DNA of 64,000 nucleotides from AP-15 sp963700195 (GCA_963700195.1 CAVOWQ010000044.1:1-64000); one strand, 5' to 3'; shown: positions 18,055-27,735, numbered from the stretch's first letter. The notes: generated from the sequence alone by a model not told the origin. Translations and numbers: made by a program.

Positions 18055-18862
18055 GGGCACTGTCAAGTTGAGGCGTTCTACTCAGAATACGGGAACGCGC
18101 GGACTGTCGTCATGCCGCGTTGGCCGCGCTGCGCCATTGCGCCGCCGCTTCTGATCGGAAGATCCGAAGCGTCGACCGGGAGACGAGATGGCGCTGGAGG
18201 TTGAAGGTATTGTGGACGGCAGCGTGAACGCTCAGAAAGCGTTGCGCCGATGCCGCTGATTTGAAGCGTTGCATCTTGCGCTCGCGCCGGCGCACCACTT
18301 GATGCGAATTCTCCGCCCGATTGTTGGCTCGCAGGCCCTGCTCATGGTGGCAGGAGAGCCCGAGATGCCGGAAGGCGGCGCCGTAGGAGCGCAGCTTGTC
18401 GGTCGTCACCCTGGTCGGCGCGAAGCCCTGTTTGCGGAGCAATTTGCGCATCAGCTTGACGGCCGCAGACCGGTCGCGACGACGCTGGACCAGGATCTCG
18501 AGGACCTCGCCCTCGTGGTCGACGGCACGCCACAGATACATGTGCTTGCCTGCGATCCGGACGACCATTTCGTCGAGATGCCAGCGATCGCTCGGTCGAG
18601 GACGGCACCGTCGCAGGCCTCGAGCGATCGCCGGTCCGAATTTGAGCACCCAACTGCGAACGCTTTCGTAGGAGAGATCGAGGCCGCGCTCGGCAAGCAG
18701 CTCCTCGACATCGCGATAACTTAGGGTGAAGCGAAGGTACAGCCACACGGCGTGCTGGATAACGACCGGCGGAAAACGATGCCGGCGATAGGAGATCGGA
18801 GCCATACCCGCAACCTACGCCGAACCCCTCCGATCCAGCAGGCGGTTTTCCTGACAATGCCC
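18055..18862 (-). mobile_element. IS6-family insertion sequence, about 0.81 kb
   Basis: The ends are imperfect inverted repeats, GGGCACTGTCAAG on the left and GGGCATTGTCAGG read inward from the right, with one transposase gene on the minus strand filling the element. The 8-bp flanks (GCGCTCCG and ACCTGCGA) differ, consistent with an adjacent deletion or replicative rearrangement typical of IS6/IS26-like elements. Confidence 0.85.
18110..18805 (-). CDS. IS6-family transposase
   Basis: A 231-aa DDE transposase. It has the N-terminal helix-turn-helix (SYRDVEELLAERGLDLSYES), then the catalytic acids in WHLDEMVVRI, RVTTDKLRSY and RAENSHQVVRRRERKMQRF. Length and motif spacing fit intact IS6/IS26-like enzymes, so the element may be active. 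Confidence 0.95.
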   Translation of the reverse strand: MAPISYRRHRFPPVVIQHAVWLYLRFTLSYRDVEELLAERGLDLSYESVRSWVLKFGPAIARGLRRCRPRPSDRWHLDEMVVRIAGKHMYLWRAVDHEGEVLEILVQRRRDRSAAVKLMRKLLRKQGFAPTRVTTDKLRSYGAAFRHLGLSCHHEQGLRANNRAENSHQVVRRRERKMQRFKSAASAQRFLSVHAAVHNTFNLQRHLVSRSTLRIFRSEAAAQWRSAANAA

Positions 18863-19001
18863 ACCTGCGATATCGACGCCGGAGCCGAGCACGTTCGCCG
18901 CCGGCCGCTCGGGTTGGGAAATCGGCACACAACGCACGAAGATCACGGAAAAAGCTGATTCCGATTACGAGAAACGCTCAACCGATCCGCTCGGTCTCGA
19001 T

Positions 19002-19464
19002 ATGAGCGCCACGACCTTCGTTTTCGTCACGCCTCGCCGATGGGGCCAGAAACGCCGGTGGGCCGTGGCGAAGAAAGCCGAGAAGAAGTGGCGCGACCTG
19101 CGGGCGCCGTGGGTTTTGAGCGAGATCGGGCAACCGATCTTGCCCGCGATGCCGCGCGGAGCCTCGCGCTACTGAGACGGTTGATGCCATCGGCACCGGC
19201 GCGCGTGCGATGTGGGCAAGGGAAAAGCCGCCGCGGTCTCTCGTTGCGGCTCTGCTGGCAGGCGCTTGGGACGAAGATAACGACGGCGATAAGGTGGCGC
19301 GCGAGCGGCTTGCCAGGGAGCCTCACGGCACCATTGTTGCCGAACTGGCGCCGCTGGTCGGTCATCTTGAGCGGCCGTTGGGCAAGCTCAGAACCGTGTG
19401 GAAGGTCGCCTCGAACAGGAAGTCGAACATGCGGCGGATGGTGGCGCCGGCGCCGTGCGTCTAA
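19002..19464 (+). pseudogene. Two fragments of an unrecognised large protein
   Basis: The first piece (from ATG 19002) reads TTFVFVTPRRWGQKRRWAVA and KKWRDLRA, then loses frame. A second piece from about 19210 reads RSLVAALLAGAWDEDNDGDK and IVAELAPLVGHLERPLGKLR, ending VWKVASNRK. Both resemble parts of one family of very large hypothetical proteins from accessory islands that I remember only by their motifs (VTPRRW and ALLAGAWDE). If so, a central part of more than a thousand residues has been lost. No function is claimed. Confidence 0.35.
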
Positions 19465-19712
19465 TCACAGAGCAGGCTGGTCCTTCGGCTGCCGACCGGG
19501 TTCCTGCGCCAGAAGCTCGAGGTTCTAACGTCGGTTGGTCCGGCGCAGTCTACTTATCCACCAGCGGTAGAACTGTGTTCAGATCTGGTCCTTTCCCGAC
19601 CTCAGACACGATCATCCGAGACTATCCGTAGCGCGTGGATAGGTCCTCGGATAGGTTGATACAGCAGATAATTCACTATGCGCTTGAGAAGACTATTGTA
19701 TTTTGGTCGAAA

Positions 19713-19805
19713 TGGCGGAGGGGATGGGATTCGAACCCACGATACGGCTGTTAACCGTATAACGGTTTAGCAAACCGCCGCCTTCAGCCACTCGGCCACC
19801 CCTCC
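19713..19805 (-). tRNA. tRNA-Ser (GCT anticodon)
   Basis: On the minus strand the gene runs GGAGGGGTGGCCGAGTGGCT through an anticodon loop TTTGCTAAA and a long variable arm to GGGTTCGAATCCCATCCCCT, then CCGCCA. The acceptor, D and T arms all pair, the variable arm is long as in class II tRNAs, and CCA is encoded. The anticodon GCT (bases 19769-19771) reads AGY serine codons. Its 3' end faces the mobile-rich island to the left. Confidence 0.97.
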
Positions 19806-19972
19806 ACCGATGAGTGGGGTCGACACGGCGTATGCCGCAATCTTTGTAGACAGTGACGTGTCCCGAGTCAATTCGCCCCCGGTTTTCGATGACAGGTCCG
19901 GCGTTAACCGTTTTCCTCGCCCGATAAGAGCCGAACGCATAAATTCGGGACCTCGAATGAGGAAGAGGCGCG

Positions 19973-20651
19973 GTGAGCACGGTGAGCCCGCAGCAGACAG
20001 TGAGCGAGGCCTTCGACCAACTCCTCGCCGAGGTGCGCGCCTGCACTGTCTGCGCGTCCCACCTGCCGCTTGGGCCTCGACCGGTCTTGCGCGGGCGACC
20101 CTCGGCCCGGCTGCTGATCATCAGCCAGGCGCCGGGGACGCAGGCGCACGAGACCGGGCTCTCGTTCAACGACCGCAGCGGCGACAGGCTGCGCGAATGG
20201 CTCGCTCTCGATCGCGAGATTTTCTACGACGAGAGCCGGGTTGCGATCATGCCGATCGGTTTGTGCTACCCCGGCCGCGATGCCAGGGGCGGCGACCTGC
20301 CGCCGCGCCGCGAGTGCGCGCCCCGCTGGCAGACGCCGCTGCGCGCGGCCCTTCCGGCTATCGGGCTGACTTTGCTGGTCGGCAGCTACGCCATTTATTA
20401 TTACCTGCCCCATACGCGACGACGCTCGATGAGCCGAGACCGTCGCGCGTTGGCGTGACTTTCTCCCGAAATATTTTGTGCTGCCGCATCCGAGTTGGCG
20501 CACGATCGGGTGGCTGCGCGACAATCCGTGGTTCGAGAACGAGGCCTTGCCGGATTTGCGCACCCGCATCGGCAGGGTGCTCGATCCCCACGCGCTCGAT
20601 CCCCACGCGCCTCGATGCGCTCCAGCCAATGACCGGAACCGCCGCCGTTGA
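19973..20651 (+). CDS. Uracil-DNA glycosylase family protein, frameshifted as sequenced
   Basis: A GTG start opens a 225-aa protein (corrected). The N-terminal cysteine pair CTVCASH and a later cysteine are placed as in the FeS-cluster family 4/5 glycosylases. The catalytic-loop region reads LLIISQAPGTQAHETGLSFN and the segment RVAIMPIGLCYPGRD follows. The frame slips between 20410 and 20460, then resumes DFLPKYFVLPHPSWRTIGWL, which carries the HPS loop, to the stop at 20651. It removes uracil from DNA in base-excision repair. Confidence 0.82.
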
Positions 20652-20931
20652 TTCGATTCCTCAGCCGCGAGACCTTTTTCCGCCGCTCTGGCGTTCGTCA
20701 TAGGTCGGACGACGGTGGCTTGGTCTACGCATGCAATCGGTGGAAGGCGTCATCACCCTGGTCCAGGAAGGGGGGGCGCGCGCGTCACCAATGGCGGCCG
20801 CGTCGTGCATTTCGTGCTTGCGGCGCAGACGACATATCGACCGAAAGGATCGAAAAATGAAGTCGAGGCACACTTGCCTTCGACTTTGGTGCGGTGGCGC
20901 TCGGCACGCGATGCTTCATTAGGTCGAAAAG

Positions 20932-21303
20932 ATGATTGAACCCAAACAGCCGCCGCGGCCCGCACTGGTAATCGCATTGGCGGTTCTCGCTGGCGGGTTC
21001 CTGTTGCAACACGCGCTGCTGCGTGGCGCGGAACGTTTCGGCAAAGCGGCCCAAGGACTATTTTCGTTTGACCGGAAGGGTGCCTCAGTGAGCTGCCGCG
21101 CGGCAGTCGCGGCTCTCGACTGCGCGCTCGATGATCGGCCCGATAAGATCTGCCACGATTTGGCCGAGGCGTTCCGTTGCCTGGTTTTGCTGCGCACAGC
21201 ATTGTTCGCGAGAAGGCGAGCCTGGCGACCGGCTGTAGCGATGCAATGCGGTTTTGAGCACGGTCATTGGCGGCGAGTATCCGTTGGCCGGAAACCGCCG
21301 TGA
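20932..21303 (+). CDS. Possible small membrane-anchored protein (weak)
   Basis: The frame starts MIEPKQPPRPALVIALAVLA, followed by a hydrophobic helix (ALVIALAVLAGGFLLQHALL) and a short soluble region. After residue about 45 the composition becomes Cys/Arg-rich and less convincing, so the true end may be earlier or a frameshift is present. The opposite strand also has open frames. Low confidence; the rest of 20652-21393 shows no better gene. Confidence 0.3.
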   Translation: MIEPKQPPRPALVIALAVLAGGFLLQHALLRGAERFGKAAQGLFSFDRKGASVSCRAAVAALDCALDDRPDKICHDLAEAFRCLVLLRTALFARRRAWRPAVAMQCGFEHGHWRRVSVGRKPP

Positions 21304-21393
21304 CCACGTGCAGAAGGCTCGCGACGAACTCGCCCCGCTGCTCGGTGACCGGTAATTCCGGGTGCGGCAGTGAAGCCGGTCGAGCTAACCGTG

Positions 21394-22053
21394 TTAGCGA
21401 CCTTGGCCCCACCCCGCATGATGCGGCGCGCGCGCGGGCTCGCGTTCGGCGGCTGCGTTCAGTCGATCGAGCACAATCGTGGTGCGCGCCGCCACCCGCA
21501 TCAGATCCGATGCAGCTTGGCGAAGCCGTTGGCGGACATCCGGCGACCCCTCCGCGAGGGCAGCGTCGAAGCTCGAGCGAAATGCCGCGATGGCGGCTTC
21601 GGCGCGGCCATGAAGCTCACGATCCAGACCGGCGGTGAATGCCGAATTTCGGCCCGCAACTCGTTGCGGGGGAGCGGGCTGGCTTCGCTCGCCGAACATT
21701 GGAGTGGCCGGTTCGCGCGGCGGGCGAGGCTCGCAGCAGCAATCCGGCGGCCGGTCTGACTTCGCTTGGAACCAGTCGCCCAATTCCGTTCATCACCGCC
21801 GCGCCGTTCGACGGCGTGCGGGGGCTGCGGTGCTGTCGAATTTCGCGGTTCGCCGGGCAAGGTCATTGCCGAATCCGATTGTCCATTGACCCTTTGCTCG
21901 GGGTACTGCTGCGGCACGCTGCCTACTTCGCTTGAGGATGTAATGAATAGCCGGCGGGGTGCACCCGTAACTCTGGGCAATTCTGGTTATTGACTCGCCC
22001 TTTGCATACCGTGCCGCAATGGCGCTCCATTCGCCTTGCGGGATTTTGGACAT
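21394..22053 (-). pseudogene. Conserved alphaproteobacterial HTH protein, frameshifted
   Basis: From the ATG at 22053 the N-terminus MSKIPQGEWSAIAARYAKGE is a homeodomain-like helix-turn-helix (SITRIAQSYGCTPPAIHYIL). The frame changes between 21790 and 21850. It then gives the C-terminal helical domain LDRELHGRAEAAIAAFRSSF and VRQRLRQAASDLMRVAARTT, ending IVLDRLNAA. N- and C-terminal parts form one protein family seen in Bradyrhizobium-like genomes. Likely a DNA-binding regulator; target unknown. Confidence 0.65.
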
Positions 22054-22555
22054 GTCTACTCCTGCTTCGTCTATCAGAGGCCTCTGCGCATCTTCACGGG
22101 ACCTCGCTATCGCCCGAGAGGCAGCGCCGAAATTCTGGCTTTGCAGTCGCAAACGCCGCCGGACATCACATCGGCGTACCGAAAGCTGCTCAAGGCGACA
22201 TAGTCATATTCTTAACTATTTCAAGATAACGGACCGATAGTGCACAAATTCGCTGTCTGGTTTCATTGTACGCCAGCCAGTCCCGTAAATCGACAAGGCC
22301 TCGATTGTCTTAGTTGATTGACCTGATCGATGCTACCGGAGATGAGCCAGCCGCCGGGCAATCGGCTAGAGCGATGCGGGTTGTCCAGCGTGTCGTAACT
22401 GAGCCATCCGGTGCCATATAACAGGTTGCTGCTGCGGCGCCGCGCCGCTCCGGGTGCATCGACGGGTGCGCATCATCACTCTTTAAGATGATGGAGGGCA
22501 TCATGAAGGAAGCTCGGGTCGGAGCGGTGCTCTGCCGAACCAAGCCGGCCCGGTT
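22054..22555. other. Intergenic region upstream of the DegP-like gene
   Basis: About 500 bp with no gene. It carries a short dyad GCATCATCAC / GATGATGGAGG near 22465-22500, ahead of the protease gene, which might be a regulatory site. The patch 22200-22260 is relatively AT-rich and could hold the promoter of the HTH gene. Confidence 0.3.
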
Positions 22556-23848
22556 ATGAAAGCTCATTCGATGTTCGCCCTCGTCCTGCAGCCGTCGCCT
22601 CGAAGGAGTTCGATCGTCCTTTCGCTCGGGATTGTCGTGTCGGTGATGGGTTGCACTCAAGCAGATCGGTTTTACGCGGCGGGCGGCGGGGTACCGGCGC
22701 CGAGCTTTGCGCCGATCGTGCAGGAGGTCATGCCCGCGGTGGTCAATGTTTCGGCCGTCCAGAGGGTGAGTAAGGCGGCCGTTGACCGGGAGGGGACACA
22801 GGCCGGCGGCGTCGAAGATCGGGTTGCCCTGAGGGGCATCCCGCCATCGGTAGTCGAGGAACTGCTGCGCCGCTTCCTCGACGGGCGCCGCCATAAAGGC
22901 GAGCCCGACCCTAAGGTCGCCAGTGTGGCTCTGGGCTCCGGTTTTATTATCGACCCCAGCGGGTATGTCGTCACCGATGATCACGTGATCGACAATGCCG
23001 AGGCGGTGACGGTCGTCGTTCAGGACGCGACCGAGTACTCGGCTCGGATTGTCGGACGTGACCCTTTGACCGATATTGCCCTGCTCAAGATCGACGGGGC
23101 CCGCCCGCTGCCGAATGTCCGGTGGGGTGACAGCGACGGGGCTCGGGTGGGAGACTGGGTGCTCGCGATCGGCAGTCCGTTCGGCCTCGACAACACGGTG
23201 AGCAGCGGAATTATTTCCGGGCGCGGACGCGACATTCACGCCGGTCCATACGACGATTTTCTGCAGATCGACGCAGCGATGAACCGAGGCAATTCCGGCG
23301 GCCCGACCTTCGACCTCAAAGGTAATGTCATCGGCATCAACACGGCCATCTATTCCCCCAATGGTGGATCCGTCGGCATCGGTTTTGCCATACCGGCAAA
23401 CCGAGCCAGGCCGGTGGTCGAGCAGCTGAAGGAGCACGGGAAGGTCGCGCGCGGCTGGCTCGGTATTCAAATCCAGCCAGTCACCGCCGAGATCGCCCGA
23501 AATCTGGGGCTTCCAAGCGCCGCCGGTGCGCTCGTCGCCAAAGTGGGGGCCGGCAGTCCTGCGGCGGCAGCCGGGTTCGAGCAAGGCGATGTCATTCTGT
23601 CGATCAACGGACAAGAGATCAGACGAATGCACGACCTGCCATTGGTTGTCGCCGAGACGCCGATCGGCCAGATGGTGGCGGTTACGGTGTGGCGCCGAAA
23701 CGCCGCGCTGGCCCTGCGGCCGGTCATCGGCGAAATGCCGGGGAACCCAGCGGTCGCGGAGCTGAACCAAGAGAAATCCGCCGGCCGGCGATCAGAGGGG
23801 GCGATCACAGCGCCGTTGCCGGTGTCGGCCTCAGCGCCGGCGATCTGA
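22556..23848 (+). CDS. DegP/HtrA-like periplasmic serine protease, lipoprotein
   Basis: A 430-aa trypsin-like protease. The signal sequence ends in a lipobox (LGIVVSVMGCTQ), so it is probably anchored in a membrane. The catalytic triad is His in TDDHV near residue 143 (the usual motif is TNNHV), Asp in DPLTDIALLK near 174 and Ser in RGNSGGPT near 247. One PDZ domain follows (RGWLGIQIQPVT to SINGQEIRRM); canonical DegP has two, so this is the DegS/DegQ-short type. It degrades or folds misfolded envelope proteins. A long open frame on the other strand is only its mirror. Confidence 0.93.
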   Translation: MKAHSMFALVLQPSPRRSSIVLSLGIVVSVMGCTQADRFYAAGGGVPAPSFAPIVQEVMPAVVNVSAVQRVSKAAVDREGTQAGGVEDRVALRGIPPSVVEELLRRFLDGRRHKGEPDPKVASVALGSGFIIDPSGYVVTDDHVIDNAEAVTVVVQDATEYSARIVGRDPLTDIALLKIDGARPLPNVRWGDSDGARVGDWVLAIGSPFGLDNTVSSGIISGRGRDIHAGPYDDFLQIDAAMNRGNSGGPTFDLKGNVIGINTAIYSPNGGSVGIGFAIPANRARPVVEQLKEHGKVARGWLGIQIQPVTAEIARNLGLPSAAGALVAKVGAGSPAAAAGFEQGDVILSINGQEIRRMHDLPLVVAETPIGQMVAVTVWRRNAALALRPVIGEMPGNPAVAELNQEKSAGRRSEGAITAPLPVSASAPAI

Positions 23849-24148
23849 CCCGGGGGTGAGATTCTCAGCACGCCGAAGCCCTGCGTCCCGCCATCCAGTA
23901 AAAAATGGCCTATAATCTCGTCGGGTCGTTCAGGGGCGCGGACTCCGCCCGCGAGCCCGAAACCCATGAACATTAGCCTGCGAGAAAGAGTTCACGAGTC
24001 GGTGTTCATGGCAGTGACACTTAGGATTGTCGTTGTAAAAACCGCAGGGGTGGAGGGCCTTTAATTTCGCCCAAAGGGAACGAAATCATCGGCTGTCAGT
24101 TGGTCGCGTGTCAGACCCCGCTACGACGGTTCGCCAGGGAGGAAACCA

Positions 24149-24361
24149 ATGCCGGACCATGTCTACCGTATCATCGAAGTTGCAGGTTCCTCGGAGAACA
24201 GCATCGAGGACGCGATCAAGAACGCGGTTGCGCGGGCCTCCCGTACTTTGCGTCAGGTAGGCTGGTTCGAAGTTTTGCAGACCCGCGGCCACGTTGAAGG
24301 GGGCAAAGTCGCGCATTTCCAAGTCATTCTCAAAGTTGGGTTTACGCTCGAAGACTGCTGA
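24149..24361 (+). CDS. Dodecin family flavin-binding protein
   Basis: A 70-aa protein starting MPDHVYRIIEVAGSSENSIE, with the dodecin signature (VYKIIEVVGSS... AVARAS, then WFEV...RG.. and a final beta strand HFQVILKVGF). Dodecins form hollow dodecamers that store or buffer flavins. GGAGGAAACC before the ATG is a strong ribosome site. It is monocistronic; the preceding 300 bp hold only a TATAAT-like hexamer at 23910 without a good -35 box. Confidence 0.9.
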   Translation: MPDHVYRIIEVAGSSENSIEDAIKNAVARASRTLRQVGWFEVLQTRGHVEGGKVAHFQVILKVGFTLEDC

Positions 24362-24384
24362 AATCTCCGCAGGCGGGGCGGCGA

Positions 24385-25767
24385 TCAGCCGCTGCGCCTT
24401 GTGGCAAACAGCACGAGGAGGCCGGCGAGCCCGGCGACTGCACCGGCTGCCCAGAAAGTCGCCCTGAAGCCGGTCAGGAAGCTTGCGGCCGGCATGACCC
24501 CGTCCGCTAGCCGCATCGCTTCGATCTGGTGAAATACGAGTGTCAGCAGTGTCGCCCCGGTGACGACCCCGACCGAGCGGCTCAACATCGCTATGCTGCC
24601 GGCCACTCCGCGGTGGTGGCGCGGCAAGGTCCGCATCACGATGTCCATATAGGCGACTTGGAAAAGGCCCACACCAAACCCTTGCAACACCAGGGTGCCC
24701 AAGATGGTGATTGCTTGCCCGGCAGCGCCGGGGTGCCAGCCGCCGATCAGCCCCAAACCCGCAGCACAAAGTGAGGCGCCGAGAGCGGCAACGCGGCCTG
24801 CCGGGACATGCTCTAGAGCCCATCCCGCCAGCGGCGAGGCAACGAGGCTGCCGACAAAGGAGGCGCCGAGAACGCCGCCCGCTATTATCGCCGAGAGCCC
24901 GGTGAGGCGTACGAGGTAGTAGGGGCCGAGCAGAAGAACCGAAAAACTCGTCAAATAAATCAGCACACTTGCAATATTGAGCCCCGCGAAGCCACCAGTT
25001 CGGAACAGTTCGAGATTGACGATCGGTCGGGCGACCCGTTTTTCCCAGTAGAAGAAACCAAGAAGACAAGTAACGGCCGTCGCCGGGAGCAGGACGGCGA
25101 GAAACTCCTGACCTCGCAGGTGTTGAACCCTGTTGAGCGTCAGTAAGAGCGTACTGATGCCGAGCGCGAGCAGAATGGCCCCGACGATGTCGACCGGCTC
25201 CCGCATTGCCGGCCTAGATGTCGTAGGCGTTTCTTCCGGGTATAGGAGTGCGATCAGAGCGAGCGGGGCGCGAAACCAGAATACTGATGGCCAACCCCAG
25301 ATTTGGACCAGCAGGCCGCCGAGCAATGGCCCGGCGGCAGAGCCGATCGCGTACATCAACGTGAACATGCCGACCGCGCGGCTGCGCCTGTCGTCGGGAA
25401 ACATCCCGGTCACCATCGCCGGAGCGCAGCTGACGATCAACGACGCGCCAATCCCTTGAAGAAATCGGCAGAAGAGCAGCCAGCCAAAATTCGGCGCTGC
25501 CGCACAGAGCAGGTATGCCACGCTACTCCACAGGAGCCCAATGCGAAACACGCGGCCGTGGCCCCAGATGTCGCCCACTCGCCCGAAGGCGAGCATCAGG
25601 CTGGAGTAGGTCAGCACGTAGCAGATGACCACCCATTGAATCATCTCGACCGGTAAGCCGAAGCTGCCGGTAATCTCGGGAAATGCGATGTTGACAGCGG
25701 TGTCGAGCGGAACGACGGATGTCCCCAGACCGACCAGGACCAGCCTCGATACCTGACGCGGCGTCAT
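24385..25767 (-). CDS. MFS transporter, DHA2 (EmrB/QacA) type
   Basis: A protein of about 460 aa with around 14 hydrophobic helices, probably an inner-membrane proton-coupled drug exporter. The N-terminal motif D1-like LDTAVNIAFPEITGSFGLPV and the loop motif LAFGRVGDIWGHGRVF (motif A) are visible, with motif C-like PAMVTGMFPDDRRSRAVGM after it. The ATG at 25767 is preferred because an upstream extension would overlap the divergent peptidase gene. It lacks a partner EmrA gene nearby. Confidence 0.9.
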   Translation of the reverse strand: MTPRQVSRLVLVGLGTSVVPLDTAVNIAFPEITGSFGLPVEMIQWVVICYVLTYSSLMLAFGRVGDIWGHGRVFRIGLLWSSVAYLLCAAAPNFGWLLFCRFLQGIGASLIVSCAPAMVTGMFPDDRRSRAVGMFTLMYAIGSAAGPLLGGLLVQIWGWPSVFWFRAPLALIALLYPEETPTTSRPAMREPVDIVGAILLALGISTLLLTLNRVQHLRGQEFLAVLLPATAVTCLLGFFYWEKRVARPIVNLELFRTGGFAGLNIASVLIYLTSFSVLLLGPYYLVRLTGLSAIIAGGVLGASFVGSLVASPLAGWALEHVPAGRVAALGASLCAAGLGLIGGWHPGAAGQAITILGTLVLQGFGVGLFQVAYMDIVMRTLPRHHRGVAGSIAMLSRSVGVVTGATLLTLVFHQIEAMRLADGVMPAASFLTGFRATFWAAGAVAGLAGLLVLFATRRSG

Positions 25768-25815
25768 CGGCGTTCTAGGAGGATATCCGGCATCGGGCCG
25801 TGTATCATTCCTGAA

Positions 25816-26763
25816 ATGTCGCAAGCGGAACGATTGACTGGAACCGGCTTCGCCCTCGCCGTTCACGGCGGGGCGGGAACGATCCCACGAGACGAAACCA
25901 GCCTTTCTCGTACGGCGTCATACCATGACAGCCTGCGACGCGCCTTGACGGCAGGCCGCGACATTCTTGCCGCGGGCGGCAGCGCCGTCGATGCCGTAAC
26001 CCAGGCCGTCGCGGCGCTCGAAGACAACCCATTGTTCAATGCGGGCCGCGGCAGCGTGTTCACCCGTGCCGGGACGCAGGAGATGGACGCCTGCATCATG
26101 GACGGCACGGAATGCCGGGCGGGCGCGGTGGCGGGCGTCTTCGGACCGCGCAATCCGGTTCTGGCCGCACGCACCGTAATGGAGCGGTCGCGCCATGTGC
26201 TGCTGATCGGCGAGGGGGCGCTCGCCTTTTGCCGGGAAAACGGTGTCGTGTTCTGCGAGCCTCTTTATTTCCGCACCGAAGCACGCTGGCGGGAATTGCA
26301 GCACGCCCTCGGACATCCGGGTCGCGAGCCGCCGCAATACGGCACGGTAGGCGCCGTCGCCCGCGACCGCCGCGGCGGCCTCGCCGCCGCCACCTCGACT
26401 GGCGGGATGACCGGGAAAGCGCCCGGCCGGGCCGGCGATACCCCGATCATCGGCGCCGGCACCTATGCCGACAATGCGACCTGCGCGGTCTCGGCGACGG
26501 GTCACGGCGAGTTCTTCATCCGGCACGTTGCCGCCTTTGCGATCGCCGCGCGCCTGCGCCACGCCGGTCAATCTCTCGGGCTGGCGGCGCGGGCGGTCAT
26601 CGACGAGCTGGCGGCCGCCGGCGGCTCCGGTGGCATCGTCGCGGTCGACCGCGATGGCGCGCTCGCCTTGCCGTTTAGCACCGCGGGGATGTATCGCGGC
26701 TATGTCCGGGACGGCGGGGCGATCCACACCGCAATTTACGACGAGCCTTATCGGTCGGAATAG
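25816..26763 (+). CDS. iaaA: Isoaspartyl peptidase / plant-type L-asparaginase (Ntn hydrolase)
   Basis: A 315-aa precursor that cleaves itself before the catalytic threonine in QYGTVGAVARD (about residue 177), producing alpha and beta chains. The N-terminal block FALAVHGGAGTIPRD, the NAGRGSVFTRAG loop and the GGMTGKAPGRAGDTPIIGAG loop after the nucleophile are all present. It hydrolyses isoaspartyl dipeptides and asparagine in the cytoplasm. It is divergent from the MFS gene across a gap of 48 bp. Confidence 0.93.
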   Translation: MSQAERLTGTGFALAVHGGAGTIPRDETSLSRTASYHDSLRRALTAGRDILAAGGSAVDAVTQAVAALEDNPLFNAGRGSVFTRAGTQEMDACIMDGTECRAGAVAGVFGPRNPVLAARTVMERSRHVLLIGEGALAFCRENGVVFCEPLYFRTEARWRELQHALGHPGREPPQYGTVGAVARDRRGGLAAATSTGGMTGKAPGRAGDTPIIGAGTYADNATCAVSATGHGEFFIRHVAAFAIAARLRHAGQSLGLAARAVIDELAAAGGSGGIVAVDRDGALALPFSTAGMYRGYVRDGGAIHTAIYDEPYRSE

Positions 26764-26784
26764 CTTGCGGCATGGTGTCAGGGC

Positions 26785-27735
26785 TCATCGCGCGTCCCAG
26801 GCCGACCGCAATGCTGCTGCGATGCCGTCGAGCGCCGGCTGTGCCGCCGCGATGATCTTGCCCATCGACAGGAACCCGTGGATCTGGTCCGGAAAATGCC
26901 GCAACTGCACTGGGACGCCCGCTTGCTGCAGCCGGCGGGCATAAGCTTCGCCCTCGTCGCAGAGCACGTCGTTTCCGGCGGTCAGGACCAGGGCGGGCGC
27001 CACGCCGGAGACATCGGCGGTCCGTAAGGGGGATGCGCGCCAATCATCAACATCGGCGGGCCCGCGCAGATAGTGCTCGTAAAACCACGTCATCGTCGGC
27101 CGGGTCAGCAAGTATCCCTCGGCGAAGCGGTCGTGGGAGGCGTGCGTCATGCCGCACTCGACGGCTGGGTAGAGCAAGGCCTGAAAACGCAGCTTTGGTG
27201 CTCCACGATCACGGGCAACAGAACTCACCACCGCGGCGAGATTGCCGCCGGCGCTGTCGCCACCGACGGCGAGGCCCTCGCGGTCGATGCCGAGGGCTGC
27301 GGCCTCCTGCGCAATCCATGAGGTCGCGGCAAAGCAGTCCTCTACCGCCGCCGGAAATTTGTGCTCGGGAGCGAGCCGGTAATCGACCGCGACGACGATG
27401 CACCGCGCCGCATTGGCGAGATGGCGGCAGAGGCTGTCATGGGTGTCGAGATCGCCGATCACCCAGCCGCCGCCATGGAAACAGACGAGGGCGGGAAGGA
27501 TTTCCCCGGGAGCCGTCGTCGCGCCGCGATAGAGCCGCAACGGGACGGCCGCATCGGTCGGCCCCGGCGCCGAGAGCTCGCGTACTTCGGCAACCGGCGG
27601 CGGATCGGGCGCCAGCACCTCACGGGCAGCGAGAAACAATTCGCGCGCCTCGGGCGCGCTCAACGTCTCGTAAGGCGGCCGTCCGGACAGCCGCACCATT
27701 TCGAGAACACGCTCGGCATCGCGATCGAGCGCCAT
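26785..27735 (-). CDS. Alpha/beta hydrolase, hormone-sensitive-lipase family esterase
   Basis: A 316-aa cytoplasmic esterase from the ATG at 27735 (another at 27771). The oxyanion-hole motif FHGGGW near residue 88 and the nucleophile elbow GDSAGG near 158 define the HSL (Aes/LipN) family. The acid is in TAGNDVLCDEG and the histidine in QIHGF. It probably hydrolyses short acyl esters. A strong terminator for the TRAP operon lies 80 bp upstream, so it has its own promoter. Confidence 0.92.
   Translation of the reverse strand: MALDRDAERVLEMVRLSGRPPYETLSAPEARELFLAAREVLAPDPPPVAEVRELSAPGPTDAAVPLRLYRGATTAPGEILPALVCFHGGGWVIGDLDTHDSLCRHLANAARCIVVAVDYRLAPEHKFPAAVEDCFAATSWIAQEAAALGIDREGLAVGGDSAGGNLAAVVSSVARDRGAPKLRFQALLYPAVECGMTHASHDRFAEGYLLTRPTMTWFYEHYLRGPADVDDWRASPLRTADVSGVAPALVLTAGNDVLCDEGEAYARRLQQAGVPVQLRHFPDQIHGFLSMGKIIAAAQPALDGIAAALRSAWDAR

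Noticed and set aside
22310..23770. Minus-strand frame of 486 codons opposite the DegP-like gene
   Set aside because: Mirror of a strongly supported protease gene in GC-rich DNA; composition rich in Arg/His with no motif.
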